Shown here: in pieces, positions 44,196 to 53,018 of the stretch | How the letters are laid out: each line of letters starts with the position of its first letter | How positions within the stretch are numbered: the stretch's first letter is position 1 | Origin: Granulicella mallensis | GTDB taxonomy: Bacteria; Acidobacteriota; Terriglobia; Terriglobales; Acidobacteriaceae | Length of the DNA: 64,000 nt | Direction: 5' to 3' | Assembly (NCBI RefSeq): GCF_014203225.1 | Contig: NZ_JACHIO010000017.1 | Coordinates: 1 to 64,000 of the forward strand | Position numbers and translations under genes: made by a program | Notes under the pieces: model-generated | Told to the model about the DNA's origin: nothing | Seen by the model: the letters and a program-made list of their open reading frames with translations, nothing else | Databases searched by the model: none

Positions 44196-44861
44196 CTACG
44201 AAAGAATGCGTTTCTCGGCCAGATCACACAACTTCCCCACCCGTTTCTCGCGGGCCTCCGGCGTCTGATAGTGGAAGACCGCCATCAACTCCCCACGCCG
44301 CTGTAACGGAGTCATCTTCTCCCAGCCCGCCCTTGCCTTCGGCCGCTTGCGAAAGGCAGCCTCAACCACCGGCGGCAACTCCCGCTCGCCTTCCATAGCC
44401 GCGAGCAGACGCTCGGCAGCCTGTTCGGCGCGGCGCATGCGGGCTTCATCGCTCTTGACGCCCGCTATCCACTTGCCGAGTTCACGCCGCGTGTACTCGG
44501 TCAACTCGTCATACCACTCGCGCAGCCCCGGTTCATCGTCCAGGAGCACAGCGAGTTCATCCGGCAGCTCTGCCGCGCGCGCTTCCATATCCGGCTGCAA
44601 CGAAAACTCCGCCATCGCTCCCGAAGAGACCATCGCCCCCTGCTGCATCGCCTTATTCACCAGCAGGTAAAATCCACCGCGCGGATCGGGAAAGAGCGAG
44701 GTGCGGAACGCAAAGCCGTTAATCTCGCCCCGCACGCGCAGGCGAACCATCTTCGGCCATATCTCGGAAGGCTCAAAGGGCACGCGTGCGATCGTCCAGC
44801 CCAGCGAGCGGTCGCCCTTTTCGAGGGCCGCGCGAAATGTTTTCGACTTACCTGCCGCCAT
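44196..44861 (-). CDS. YdeI/OmpD-associated (DUF1905) family protein
   Basis: The 221-residue protein combines a DUF1905 beta-barrel domain (about 5-95; GWTIARVPF and RVRGEINGFAFRTSLFP) with a C-terminal OmdA/YdeI helical region (WEKMTPLQRRGELMAVFHYQ). YdeI-like proteins have been linked to bacteriocin or peptide resistance in enterics; the role here is unknown. I choose the ATG at 44861, with AGGAG six to seven bases upstream. It overlaps the end of the hydrolase gene by 14 bases, indicating an operon. Confidence 0.82.
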   Translation of the reverse strand: MAAGKSKTFRAALEKGDRSLGWTIARVPFEPSEIWPKMVRLRVRGEINGFAFRTSLFPDPRGGFYLLVNKAMQQGAMVSSGAMAEFSLQPDMEARAAELPDELAVLLDDEPGLREWYDELTEYTRRELGKWIAGVKSDEARMRRAEQAAERLLAAMEGERELPPVVEAAFRKRPKARAGWEKMTPLQRRGELMAVFHYQTPEAREKRVGKLCDLAEKRILS

Positions 44862-45714
44862 CACTCTCTCCTGGTCGTCCCTGTCGAGCCATCCACGCAA
44901 CGATCGAACCCCAGTAGGCGTCGGTCGGCTTCAGATAGGGCTCATTGTGCGCCAGCCCCGCGACCACGATCAACTCTCCTCGATCTCCACAAGCCTTGGC
45001 GATGCGCCGTGGCATCTTCAAGGGAAACAATTTGTCGCCGTCGCTATGAACCACGCAGACCGGCAACCGTGTCGAGGCCACCACCGTAACAGTGTTCCAG
45101 ACGTTCGGCACCTCACGAGCCAGCCAGTGCGGGAATCCGGCAGAACGCACCGCATCCTGGAACGAAGTGAACGCCTCGCACAGGATCAACCCTGCAGGCG
45201 GTGGCTCCAGCGCCCCAACTCCGCTCGCCGCAATGCCACTTCCTAAAGAAAAACCCAGCACGAAGACCGGCACTTTTGACCCGATCCGTCTTCGCAGCTC
45301 CGCATAAGCGGATACCAGATCCTCATCGCAGTGTTCCGAACGGATCTTTCCCGAGCTGGCACCATAGCCCGAGTAGTTGAAGACCATCGTGCCCACGCCA
45401 TGCTCTCGAAACCATGCCTGAACGCCGCTCCAATGCCCTACCGTCTCGCCGATCCCATGGCAGATCAGGATGACCGGCGCGCCCTCATCACCCGCAACCA
45501 ACACTCCGGCTAGACGCCGTGTACCACTCGCAAAGAAGAACTCTTCGCGCGACTCGTGCTTCGGAAAGCGGCGCGTCACTCCAAGGAGAGCGTCGCGAGT
45601 CATGAGCCCTCGGCTCACCAGCCCCAGCGGCACGGACAAAAGATGCGACCGCCAGCGTTCTGAATTTGGCGACAATTTTAAACTCATAGACTCGGCAAAG
45701 CTCACCCACAGCAT
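44848..45714 (-). CDS. Alpha/beta hydrolase
   Basis: This 288-residue serine hydrolase has ICHGIGETVGHW (oxyanion region), the nucleophile elbow GFSLGS, an aspartate in VVHSDGDKLFP and a histidine in GLAHNEP, forming a complete triad. It resembles BAAT/lysophospholipase-type hydrolases (BEM46-like). There is no clear signal peptide. ATG 45714 has a GGAA site; ATG 45687 is an alternative. It is divergent from lpxB with only 44 bases between the starts. Confidence 0.85.
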   Translation of the reverse strand: MLWVSFAESMSLKLSPNSERWRSHLLSVPLGLVSRGLMTRDALLGVTRRFPKHESREEFFFASGTRRLAGVLVAGDEGAPVILICHGIGETVGHWSGVQAWFREHGVGTMVFNYSGYGASSGKIRSEHCDEDLVSAYAELRRRIGSKVPVFVLGFSLGSGIAASGVGALEPPPAGLILCEAFTSFQDAVRSAGFPHWLAREVPNVWNTVTVVASTRLPVCVVHSDGDKLFPLKMPRRIAKACGDRGELIVVAGLAHNEPYLKPTDAYWGSIVAWMARQGRPGESDGGR

Positions 45715-45758
45715 ACCGTTCCAAACAAACCCACTCCTCGACCAGCTAAACTACAGCC

Positions 45759-47081
45759 ATCGCCACTCGTTCCAATCCGCGCATCTTTCTCTCCGCAGGC
45801 GAGGCCTCGGGCGACGCCTACGGCTCTGCCCTGATCCAGAATCTTCGCGAGCGCTTTCCTGACGCGACCTTCACCGGCCTGGGCGGATCGCAGATGGAGC
45901 AGGCCGGCCAGCAACGGGTCGTCCGCGCGGAAGACGTCGCGGTCATGGGCGTCACCGAGATTCTTCGCCACATCCCGCACATTTACGCCAGTTATCGCCG
46001 GCTGGTACGCTCCATCCGCGCCAACAGGCCCGACGTTGCCGTGCTCATCGACTTCCCCGATGTAAACTTCCGGCTGGCAAAGCATCTCCACCGCGCCGGA
46101 GTGCCCGTAGTCTGGTTCGTCAGCCCGCAGCTCTGGGCCTGGAAGCGACGCCGCCTGCGCTGGGTACAGGAGCGCGTGGACAAGATGCTCGTCATCTTCC
46201 CTTTCGAAGAGACGTTCTACCGCGAACGCGGCGTCGACGCAGAGTTCGTGGGACATCCACTCGCCGGTACGCCCAGACAGACCAGCACCCGCGAGGCCTA
46301 TGCCGCACAGCATGGCCTCGATCTGGAGAGGACCTGGATCGCGTTGCTGCCCGGCAGCCGCTGGAAGGAGATCCACGCCAACCTGCCCACGCTGCACGAG
46401 CTCGCCATGAGCGACCTGATCGCAGGTTCCGCAGCTTATACGACCTTCGACGGCAACCGTGTCCGGCAGCCCCGCGATCCCGCCGCCCACACGCTCTATG
46501 AGTTCCTGCTGCCGGTAGCCTCTACGATCGATCCCGCAAATCTTCGCGCCTACATCGATCAACTGAACGCCGAACATCTGAAGTACTTCGGCCCTGAAGC
46601 CTCCAGTATCCGGCTCACGCTGGTTCCTGACGCCTACGAGGCGCTCTCCCATGCCCGCGCTTCGGTCGTGGCCAGCGGCACGGCGACTGTGCTGGCAGCG
46701 ATCGTCGGCAATCCGTTCCTCGTCGTCTACCGGGTCTCGGATCTGACCTTTGCGCTCGCCAAAAAGCTCGTTCGCTATCCCGATGAGTTCCCCAGGATGA
46801 TGGATCTTGACGGCAACCTGCCGGTAGCGATGGTCAACCTCATCGCCGGACGGCGCATCGTTCCCGAGCTGCTACAGAGCCGCTTCACCGCCGCGAATGT
46901 CGCCTCTGCGCTCTCGCCGCTGCTGCTCGATGGGCCGGCGCGGGAGGCCCAGATCGCAGCCCTGGCCGGCGTCCGCCAGAAGCTTCACGCAGCAGACACG
47001 GCAGCAGGATCACCCATCCACCGCGTCGCCGAAGCCGTAGTTGCGCTTCTCTCTTCTTCGGGCAGCGATAACAAGATCTAA
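45759..47081 (+). CDS. lpxB: Lipid-A-disaccharide synthase with ATC start codon
   Basis: LpxB joins UDP-2,3-diacylglucosamine and lipid X in lipid A synthesis at the inner membrane. The conserved N-terminus RIFLSAGEASGDAYG is encoded from 45780, followed by FPDVNFRLA, VSPQLWAWKRRR, FEETFYRERG, VGHPL, LLPGSRWKEI and the acceptor-site ASGTATVLAAIVGNPF. Upstream, an in-frame TAA lies at 45747-45749, and between it and the motif there is no ATG, GTG, TTG or CTG. The only sensible start is ATC at 45759 (M-ATRSNPRIF). The first ATG (45894) would delete 45 residues including the GEASGD motif. The protein is about 440 residues, longer than usual (about 385), with an insertion after LLPGSR (about residues 210-265). 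Confidence 0.85.
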   Translation: MATRSNPRIFLSAGEASGDAYGSALIQNLRERFPDATFTGLGGSQMEQAGQQRVVRAEDVAVMGVTEILRHIPHIYASYRRLVRSIRANRPDVAVLIDFPDVNFRLAKHLHRAGVPVVWFVSPQLWAWKRRRLRWVQERVDKMLVIFPFEETFYRERGVDAEFVGHPLAGTPRQTSTREAYAAQHGLDLERTWIALLPGSRWKEIHANLPTLHELAMSDLIAGSAAYTTFDGNRVRQPRDPAAHTLYEFLLPVASTIDPANLRAYIDQLNAEHLKYFGPEASSIRLTLVPDAYEALSHARASVVASGTATVLAAIVGNPFLVVYRVSDLTFALAKKLVRYPDEFPRMMDLDGNLPVAMVNLIAGRRIVPELLQSRFTAANVASALSPLLLDGPAREAQIAALAGVRQKLHAADTAAGSPIHRVAEAVVALLSSSGSDNKI

Positions 47082-47198
47082 GTCGTACAATTTGCGTCTA
47101 AGACGTTTGAAACGCAATCATGTGTCCAGCACTCGCAAAACAGGACACAATGACGATGGAGCGCGGCCTGTGCCATTGCTCCGCCAAGGACTTACTGC

Positions 47199-49157
47199 AT
47201 GATTCAGCGACTCCGCAGCCTTTGCATTCTTCTGGTGGGTCTCTCAGCGCTCGCGCTCCACGCAGTTCCTCCGGGACGTCCGCAGATCGACATCACCAGC
47301 TATGTCATTCACGCCGACCTCGATCCTTCGACCGGCAAGCTGACCGCCACCGCTGCCGTCACCTTCACGGCCCTCGATGACCTCAACGTCGTCGTCTTCG
47401 GTTTGAATAACGGCCTGCAGGTCAGCAAAATTGCCGACACAACAAACGCCGCCCTGAACTCCGAGCGCAACGTCACCGACTCGACCATCCGCGTTACGCC
47501 TGCGGCCTTGCTGGCGAAAGGCTCCTCGACAACCTACACCTTTACTTATGCGGGAACGCCCACCGTCGAGACCAGCCCGGTTGATGGGATCAAGCTCGTC
47601 CAGATTGCCGATCCCGTCAGCGTCCTGCTCTATGCAGGGCGCTGGTTCCCCATGACGGGACTCTTCACCGACCGGTTCACAGCCGAGATGCACATCACTG
47701 TGCCCGAGGGTGAGCGTGTCGTCGGCAGCGGCGTAAGCGGCGAACACAAGCTTCCCGGCGGCGGCACCGAATACATCTTCAACTGGACCAAGCCGGGTTT
47801 CCCCGGAACGATCGTCGCGGGCAAGTTCCTTCCGCCGATTACGACGCCAGGCATTCCCAACATTCGCGTCTTCGTCACCGACAAGTACAAAGAGAAGGGC
47901 CAGGACTTCGCGGCTACAGTCGCCAAAGAGTTCGAGTTCATGACCAACCTCTTCGGCGGCGCGGAGTCCGGACGGCTCGAGGTAGTAGAGCTTCCCGGAG
48001 ATTCAGTCTCCGCCGCGTGGGCGCCTGAGATCGTCGCCATCCGGCCTGACCGTGGCAATGCACGGTTGTTCGCGAATACCGTGGCGCGCCAATGGTGGGG
48101 CTCTGAAACCTCACCGGCTACACTCAACGACGCCTGGATCACCAACGGCATGTCGCGCTACGCCGAGCTGTTGTACCTCGAAGACTCCGCCGGCAAAACT
48201 GCTCTGCAATCCGCCATCTCCGATGTAGAGGCCGGAGCGCTGGCCTATGACACCGAACCGCTTACTACCCTCGGCCGTCTCGATCCGTTCTCTCCGCAGT
48301 TTCAGTCGATGACCCTGGAGAAGGGCGCGATGGTCTTCCACATGCTCCGCTGGGAGATGGGCGACGATGTCTTCCAGCAGTTTCTACGTTCCCTGCTCTC
48401 GCAGTACACCGACAAGCCCGTACGTACCGCGAACGTTCAGACCGTCGCCGAAGCCCAATCGAAGCTTCAGCTCACGCCCTTCTTCTCCCAGTGGCTCGAC
48501 GGCACCGGCGCACCCGAACTGGGCAACAACTTCAGCGTCTTCCGGCTCGGCAGCAACAAAGGCTTTCGCACCGTCGGCTCCGTCACTCAGGACCTTGATC
48601 TCTTTCGCATGCCGATAGAACTGCGCATCGAGACGGAGGGCAAGACAGAAGAGCGCCGCGTCGATCTCTCCGGAACGGAATCTGCTTATTCCATTGAGAC
48701 CTTCGGACGGCCGCGCCGCATCACCATCGATCCTGAGAACTGGGTGCTCAAGAGTACGCCTGATCTGGCCGTCCGTATTGCCGTTCTGCGTGGCCAGCAG
48801 GAGGTAGCACAGGGCGACCTGATGGCTGCGATCACCGAGTATCAAAAAGCGCTCGACTCCAACCGTTCCAGTTCGTTGGCGAACTATCGTCTGGCCGAGA
48901 TCTTCTTCACGCAACGTAACTACCAGGCGTCCGCCAACTCGTTTCGTGACTCGCTACGAGGCGATGGCGATCCGAAGTGGACCGAGGTCTGGAGCCATAT
49001 CAATCTGGGCAGGATCTTTGACGTGACAGGCCAACGCGATCGTGCCGTCAATGAGTACCGCCTGGCCGTGCAGACCAACGACAATACGCAGGGAGCTATC
49101 AACGAGGCCCGTGCGCTGATGCAAAAGCCTTATCAGCGCGAACCTGCAGCGAACTAA
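47199..49157 (+). CDS. Secreted M1-peptidase-like protein without zinc site, TPR tail
   Basis: The 652 residues comprise a signal peptide (about 1-21), a region with M1 aminopeptidase-like architecture (beta-sandwich about 25-215, catalytic-like helical domain about 220-450) and C-terminal TPR repeats (about 535-640). The zinc motif HExxHQWWG is replaced by N293-T-V-A-R297-QWWG, and the GxMEN motif is also absent, so it cannot bind zinc as active M1 enzymes do. It is probably a non-catalytic scaffold or binding protein. AAGGA lies about nine bases before the ATG, and a strong bidirectional terminator follows. Confidence 0.83.
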   Translation: MIQRLRSLCILLVGLSALALHAVPPGRPQIDITSYVIHADLDPSTGKLTATAAVTFTALDDLNVVVFGLNNGLQVSKIADTTNAALNSERNVTDSTIRVTPAALLAKGSSTTYTFTYAGTPTVETSPVDGIKLVQIADPVSVLLYAGRWFPMTGLFTDRFTAEMHITVPEGERVVGSGVSGEHKLPGGGTEYIFNWTKPGFPGTIVAGKFLPPITTPGIPNIRVFVTDKYKEKGQDFAATVAKEFEFMTNLFGGAESGRLEVVELPGDSVSAAWAPEIVAIRPDRGNARLFANTVARQWWGSETSPATLNDAWITNGMSRYAELLYLEDSAGKTALQSAISDVEAGALAYDTEPLTTLGRLDPFSPQFQSMTLEKGAMVFHMLRWEMGDDVFQQFLRSLLSQYTDKPVRTANVQTVAEAQSKLQLTPFFSQWLDGTGAPELGNNFSVFRLGSNKGFRTVGSVTQDLDLFRMPIELRIETEGKTEERRVDLSGTESAYSIETFGRPRRITIDPENWVLKSTPDLAVRIAVLRGQQEVAQGDLMAAITEYQKALDSNRSSSLANYRLAEIFFTQRNYQASANSFRDSLRGDGDPKWTEVWSHINLGRIFDVTGQRDRAVNEYRLAVQTNDNTQGAINEARALMQKPYQREPAAN

Positions 49158-49171
49158 GAACTCCGAGGCAA

Positions 49172-49213
49172 AAAACAACGAAGGGCCTCTATGAGGCCCT
49201 TCGTTGTTTTGTA
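49172..49213. terminator. Bidirectional intrinsic terminator
   Basis: A 17-bp perfect stem (49173-49189 with 49193-49209) and a 3-base loop, flanked by A5 on the left and T-rich sequence on the right, lie between the convergent M1-like and DUF4142 genes, 15 and 16 bases from their stops. Confidence 0.92.
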
Positions 49214-49225
49214 GGCAGAAGGCAA

Positions 49226-49894
49226 TTAACTACCCGAAGACTTCATTACTTTACCGTCAGGCATATTGTGATTTTGCGCGATCTGCTCGATCATCTGGAG
49301 ATGCTGTGAGATCAACGCCGCACCCTGCTGAGCCGCTTGCTTCATACCGGGATTCTGCGTAGTTGAGGCTTCATCCTTGAACTCCGACAGGTCCTGCTTA
49401 TGGTCTCTCACCATAGCCTGAATGTAAGCCTGGTCGAACTCCTGACCGGAGAGCCCTTCAAGTCTTGCAACAAGCTCTCTGTCCTTCTTCGAAAGCTCGG
49501 TCGGCTCTTTTACTTTGAGTTGCTGGGCGATCGGTTTCATCATCTGGTCGTTGAGCTGCGTGTGATCCGAGACCATCTTCTGCGCGAATTGTTTAACGTC
49601 ATCGCTCTGTGATTTTTGCTGGGCTAACTGCCCCAGTTGAACCTCGGCGGCATTGCCTTCAAGCGCCTTCTTCACGAAGGACTGATCTGCCATTCCCTGT
49701 AGCTGTTGATTGTCATTCATATCGGACGCCATACCGCCTGGACCTGGCGCCGAAGTAGATGGATTCGTGGTGGTCTGGTTAGACGTACCGGCAGCACCAC
49801 CACCCGGTTGATTCTGCGCAACGGCCATGGCACCCGCCAACAGCGTAGGCACGAAGCCCAGTAGAACCTTGCTACACATTCGCTTTGAGATCAT
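49226..49894 (-). CDS. DUF4142 domain protein (long paralog)
   Basis: The 222-residue exported protein has a signal peptide (ending near GAMAVAQ), a low-complexity Gln/Gly/Asn/Ser linker (about 25-65) and a DUF4142 helical domain (SFVKKALEGNAAEVQLGQLA, FAQKMVSDHTQLNDQM, AYIQAMVRDHKQDL). AGGAGG lies seven to eight bases before the ATG at 49894, which fixes the start although the frame is open to 50047. It is a paralog of 17426-17944. The function is unknown; its envelope location is inferred from the signal peptide. Confidence 0.88.
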   Translation of the reverse strand: MISKRMCSKVLLGFVPTLLAGAMAVAQNQPGGGAAGTSNQTTTNPSTSAPGPGGMASDMNDNQQLQGMADQSFVKKALEGNAAEVQLGQLAQQKSQSDDVKQFAQKMVSDHTQLNDQMMKPIAQQLKVKEPTELSKKDRELVARLEGLSGQEFDQAYIQAMVRDHKQDLSEFKDEASTTQNPGMKQAAQQGAALISQHLQMIEQIAQNHNMPDGKVMKSSGS

Positions 49895-50066
49895 TAAACT
49901 CCTCCTTTTCGAGAGGATCCCACTAGAGCCCGACATCACTGCGCAGTGGATAGTCCACTCAGGTCCGAAGACCGCTCGTCTTCGTACGTTAAATGCCTCC
50001 AACGAGGTTCGCGTTGCCTTACCAAGTGTTCCACCGAGGTGAATCATTGTGATAAACCGGCCTTAG

Positions 50067-50105
50067 CGACACAAAAGTCTCGCCATTAGCGAGACTTTTG
50101 TGTCG
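50067..50105 (-). terminator. Strong hairpin after the phosphoesterase gene
   Basis: A perfect 17-bp stem (50067-50083 with 50089-50105) with a CATTA loop lies 39 bases past the stop of the YncE/phosphoesterase gene and separates it from DUF4142. The T-run is weak. Confidence 0.75.
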
Positions 50106-50143
50106 GATAAATTCATCCTTTTGAACTAGATGAGTGCCTTGAA

Positions 50144-52978
50144 CTAGTCGTCATCATCGTCCTTCTTCAGCTTCCGATGCACCGTCAACATCGCCGGCAC
50201 TGGACGATCCCCCATGGCGTCTTTCCACAGGATCACGTTCAGCTTCTGAGGGTCCGCGTGGTCGGCGTGGCGAAAGTCCATCTTCATCGACTCCTTCGCT
50301 CCGACGGCTGTCTTCACGTTGGCCGTATAGATCAACGAGTTATCGCGATTCACATAGTCCGCGGTATAGGCTGGCTGATCTCCAACTCCCGTAAACAACG
50401 ATCCGATCAGAGAGCTGAAGGCATCGTTGTTGTTCATCGGAGGCAATCCCAGCAGCGTCTCCATCGTCCGCACTACGCTTACGGTCGAGTAGAACCGGCT
50501 GTCTACGAACGGAGTTCCATCCGCTTTCTTCGGAGAATACTTGCTGATCACCAGGGCGATGCTGCGGTGCGCGTCCACGTGGTCCGCACCGGCCTGGGCA
50601 TCATCTTCCAGAACAAAGAGCGCTGTGTCGTCCCAATAGGGCGAGTGCGAGATGGCCTCCGCCAACCGGCCGACGGCCAGATCGTTATCCGCGACGGAAG
50701 ACTTCGGTGTCGGTCCGCCGGGAACCGTTCCCGCCGTGTGGTCGTTGCCAAGGCGCATCAGGATAAAGTTCGGCAAGGTGTCCTTGCCGGCCTCACGATC
50801 CGCTACCCATCCCTTGAAGTGCTTCAGGAAGACTTCTACTCGTATCTGATCCGGCACACGCAGATTGAAGTCCGGCTGCTCTGCCGCAAAGTGGCCGACC
50901 AGCTCTGGCTTCGTGGCCGTGTTGTTGGCCAGCACCGGAATCGGCCATTGCCACTTGTTCACTCCGCCGCCCCAGGCTTCGGGGAGAGGATCGCCCGGCA
51001 GGATCGTAGGCTTCTCGCACGTTGCTCCCGCCAGCAGTGGGCCATCCTGTGGGTTCTCCGTCTTCTTCGCTCCGCAGAAGGTCGACGCGATGTATTCCCC
51101 AAAGTTGTAGTACGACTTGCCATGCCGCGCCATGTTGCCCCAGAGATATCCGCTCGTCGGCTCATTGACGTCCGGAATCTTCTGCAGGATCGGATAGCCC
51201 TGCGCTACGACTCCTTCGAAGTCGTACGTCCGCTCTCCGCCGCGATAGCTCTGCTGCCAGGTCTTCTCCAGGTAATCCGTTCCAATACCGGCGGTTGACC
51301 AGACATGTCCGTCGCCCGACACCTCACCCGAGTCGTAGAAATTATCCAGCACGCCAAACTGCAGAGCCAACTTGTGCTCATTCGGAGTGCTGTCCTCACC
51401 GTACATCGCCAGGCTCGGGTCCCCGTTGCCAACGGCTTTGCCATCCTGCTTGAGATCTCCGAGGATCTGATCGTACGTGCGGTTCTCCTTGATAACGTAG
51501 ATCACATGCTTGATGCGATCCTGGCCGCCTGCAAACTGGATCTTCTCCTCTGCGGCCTTCGTCCGGTTGGACTCCACAACTTCAGCCGTCCACTTGGGCA
51601 GGTTCTGTTCCATCGCCTGCGTATCCAATACGGCGAGTGAGCCGTAGAGCAGCGTTCCGATATACGTAGACGCCCCGGCCCTGGCGTGCGATCCCGGTAC
51701 CTGACGCTGGGGGAAGTTGTTCGGCCCTGTTCCCTTGCCCTTGGCTGTTGCAATGTACAGCTTTCCGCCGGTGATGCCCATCGACATCGGCATCCACTCC
51801 GTCGGCACAAACCCGAGCGGCTCGATCATTCCCTGTTTAGCAGCCTTCGGGGTCAGCTTCCTGGTATCGAATACCGCAATCGCATCTGTGATCGCATTGC
51901 CGACATACAGTCTCGAACCATCGGACGACAAGGCCAGAGCCTCGGGCTCTGCACCGAAGTAAGTCTGCCGTGGCAGACGCGTGTCGAAGTATCCCCTCAC
52001 CGCGAACTGCCCGGCCTCCACATTCACAGCCGCGACCGCATCGCGGTTCGCCAGGGCAACGTACATCGTCCGGCCGTCGGCCGACACTTCAAAGGCGCAG
52101 GGATGTGTGCCTGCAGCTACAGCATTGTCTGGCTTGAGAAGCGGCAGCTTCCGGCCTACAGTGCCCTTCTTCAGATCCAGTTCAACGATCTCGCTCGCAT
52201 TCCACAGCGCCACAAACGCGCGGGTCTCATCTTTAGATACGCTCAGGGCCACGGGATACGTCGAAGGCACAGCGTCGTTTTCCGACAGGTCGAACCGAGT
52301 GAGGATCTCGCCTGTAGTCGCATCCATCAACAGCACATCGTCGGAAAGATTATCGGCGACCAGAATCTTCTCCGCGCCCGCCGAACCGAGGACAGCGATC
52401 GCTGCGGGAAACGGCACACCCTTGTCGCCCTCCACTCCGCCGACCAGCATCGTCTTGCGCCCCGCAGCTAACTGCTGCAGAGGAATCTTCATCATCCGTT
52501 CCCGCGAGATCTTTCCGTCGCTGAAGCCATAGACCACCACACCACTGCCGGCATCGCCCTTGCCTGTGCCGAGTGGGTCGGTCTCCGAGCCCATGCTGGC
52601 GTAGACATGCTTGCCGTCCTGGCTGAAAGCCAGGCCGGAGAAGAGCGTCTGCTTGGCTCTTGCCGCTGTACGGTCATCGGGAAAATCGGCTACTATGCCG
52701 GTCTGGGTATCCATCACGGCCAGCGACTGCATGTAGTTCGATTCGTAGGTTCCATACCCGGCATTCACGGTCACTACATAGCGTCCGTCCGGTGATATGG
52801 CCATCGACATCGGCAAGCTGTTAAGCCGTTGCGGGCTACCGGGTACCGGTCGAACAATCTGCTTACTCGTTGGCAGATCGATCGAAGTTCCCTTCTGTCC
52901 TAACGCTAACCCGGCCTGCAAGGCCAGTCCTGTCATCACTCCAAGTTGCCAACTACACCGTCGCACTGTCATCTCCAA
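50144..52978 (-). CDS. YncE-like propeller / alkaline-phosphatase-fold phosphoesterase
   Basis: The 944-residue exported protein has a signal peptide (about 1-27), an N-terminal seven-bladed beta-propeller of the YncE/lactonase type (about 45-470; repeated SPDGRYVV, SQDGKHVYA, SSDGSRLYVGN motifs) and a C-terminal phosphoesterase domain of the PF04185 group in the alkaline phosphatase superfamily (from HVIYVIKENRTYDQI to about residue 840; RLGNDHTAG and EDDAQAGADHVDAHR carry metal ligands). The C-terminus ends KKDDDDD. It starts 40 bases after the stop of the membrane winged-helix gene. Substrate unknown; phospholipids or phosphate esters are possible. Confidence 0.87.
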   Translation of the reverse strand: MEMTVRRCSWQLGVMTGLALQAGLALGQKGTSIDLPTSKQIVRPVPGSPQRLNSLPMSMAISPDGRYVVTVNAGYGTYESNYMQSLAVMDTQTGIVADFPDDRTAARAKQTLFSGLAFSQDGKHVYASMGSETDPLGTGKGDAGSGVVVYGFSDGKISRERMMKIPLQQLAAGRKTMLVGGVEGDKGVPFPAAIAVLGSAGAEKILVADNLSDDVLLMDATTGEILTRFDLSENDAVPSTYPVALSVSKDETRAFVALWNASEIVELDLKKGTVGRKLPLLKPDNAVAAGTHPCAFEVSADGRTMYVALANRDAVAAVNVEAGQFAVRGYFDTRLPRQTYFGAEPEALALSSDGSRLYVGNAITDAIAVFDTRKLTPKAAKQGMIEPLGFVPTEWMPMSMGITGGKLYIATAKGKGTGPNNFPQRQVPGSHARAGASTYIGTLLYGSLAVLDTQAMEQNLPKWTAEVVESNRTKAAEEKIQFAGGQDRIKHVIYVIKENRTYDQILGDLKQDGKAVGNGDPSLAMYGEDSTPNEHKLALQFGVLDNFYDSGEVSGDGHVWSTAGIGTDYLEKTWQQSYRGGERTYDFEGVVAQGYPILQKIPDVNEPTSGYLWGNMARHGKSYYNFGEYIASTFCGAKKTENPQDGPLLAGATCEKPTILPGDPLPEAWGGGVNKWQWPIPVLANNTATKPELVGHFAAEQPDFNLRVPDQIRVEVFLKHFKGWVADREAGKDTLPNFILMRLGNDHTAGTVPGGPTPKSSVADNDLAVGRLAEAISHSPYWDDTALFVLEDDAQAGADHVDAHRSIALVISKYSPKKADGTPFVDSRFYSTVSVVRTMETLLGLPPMNNNDAFSSLIGSLFTGVGDQPAYTADYVNRDNSLIYTANVKTAVGAKESMKMDFRHADHADPQKLNVILWKDAMGDRPVPAMLTVHRKLKKDDDDD

Positions 52979-53018
52979 AGCCTACCAATTGCTTTGTTGC
53001 CGCAAGATTACAAATGTT

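Noticed and set aside
45894-47081. lpxB starting at the first ATG
   Set aside because: It would remove the conserved SAGEASGD motif that is intact in frame upstream.
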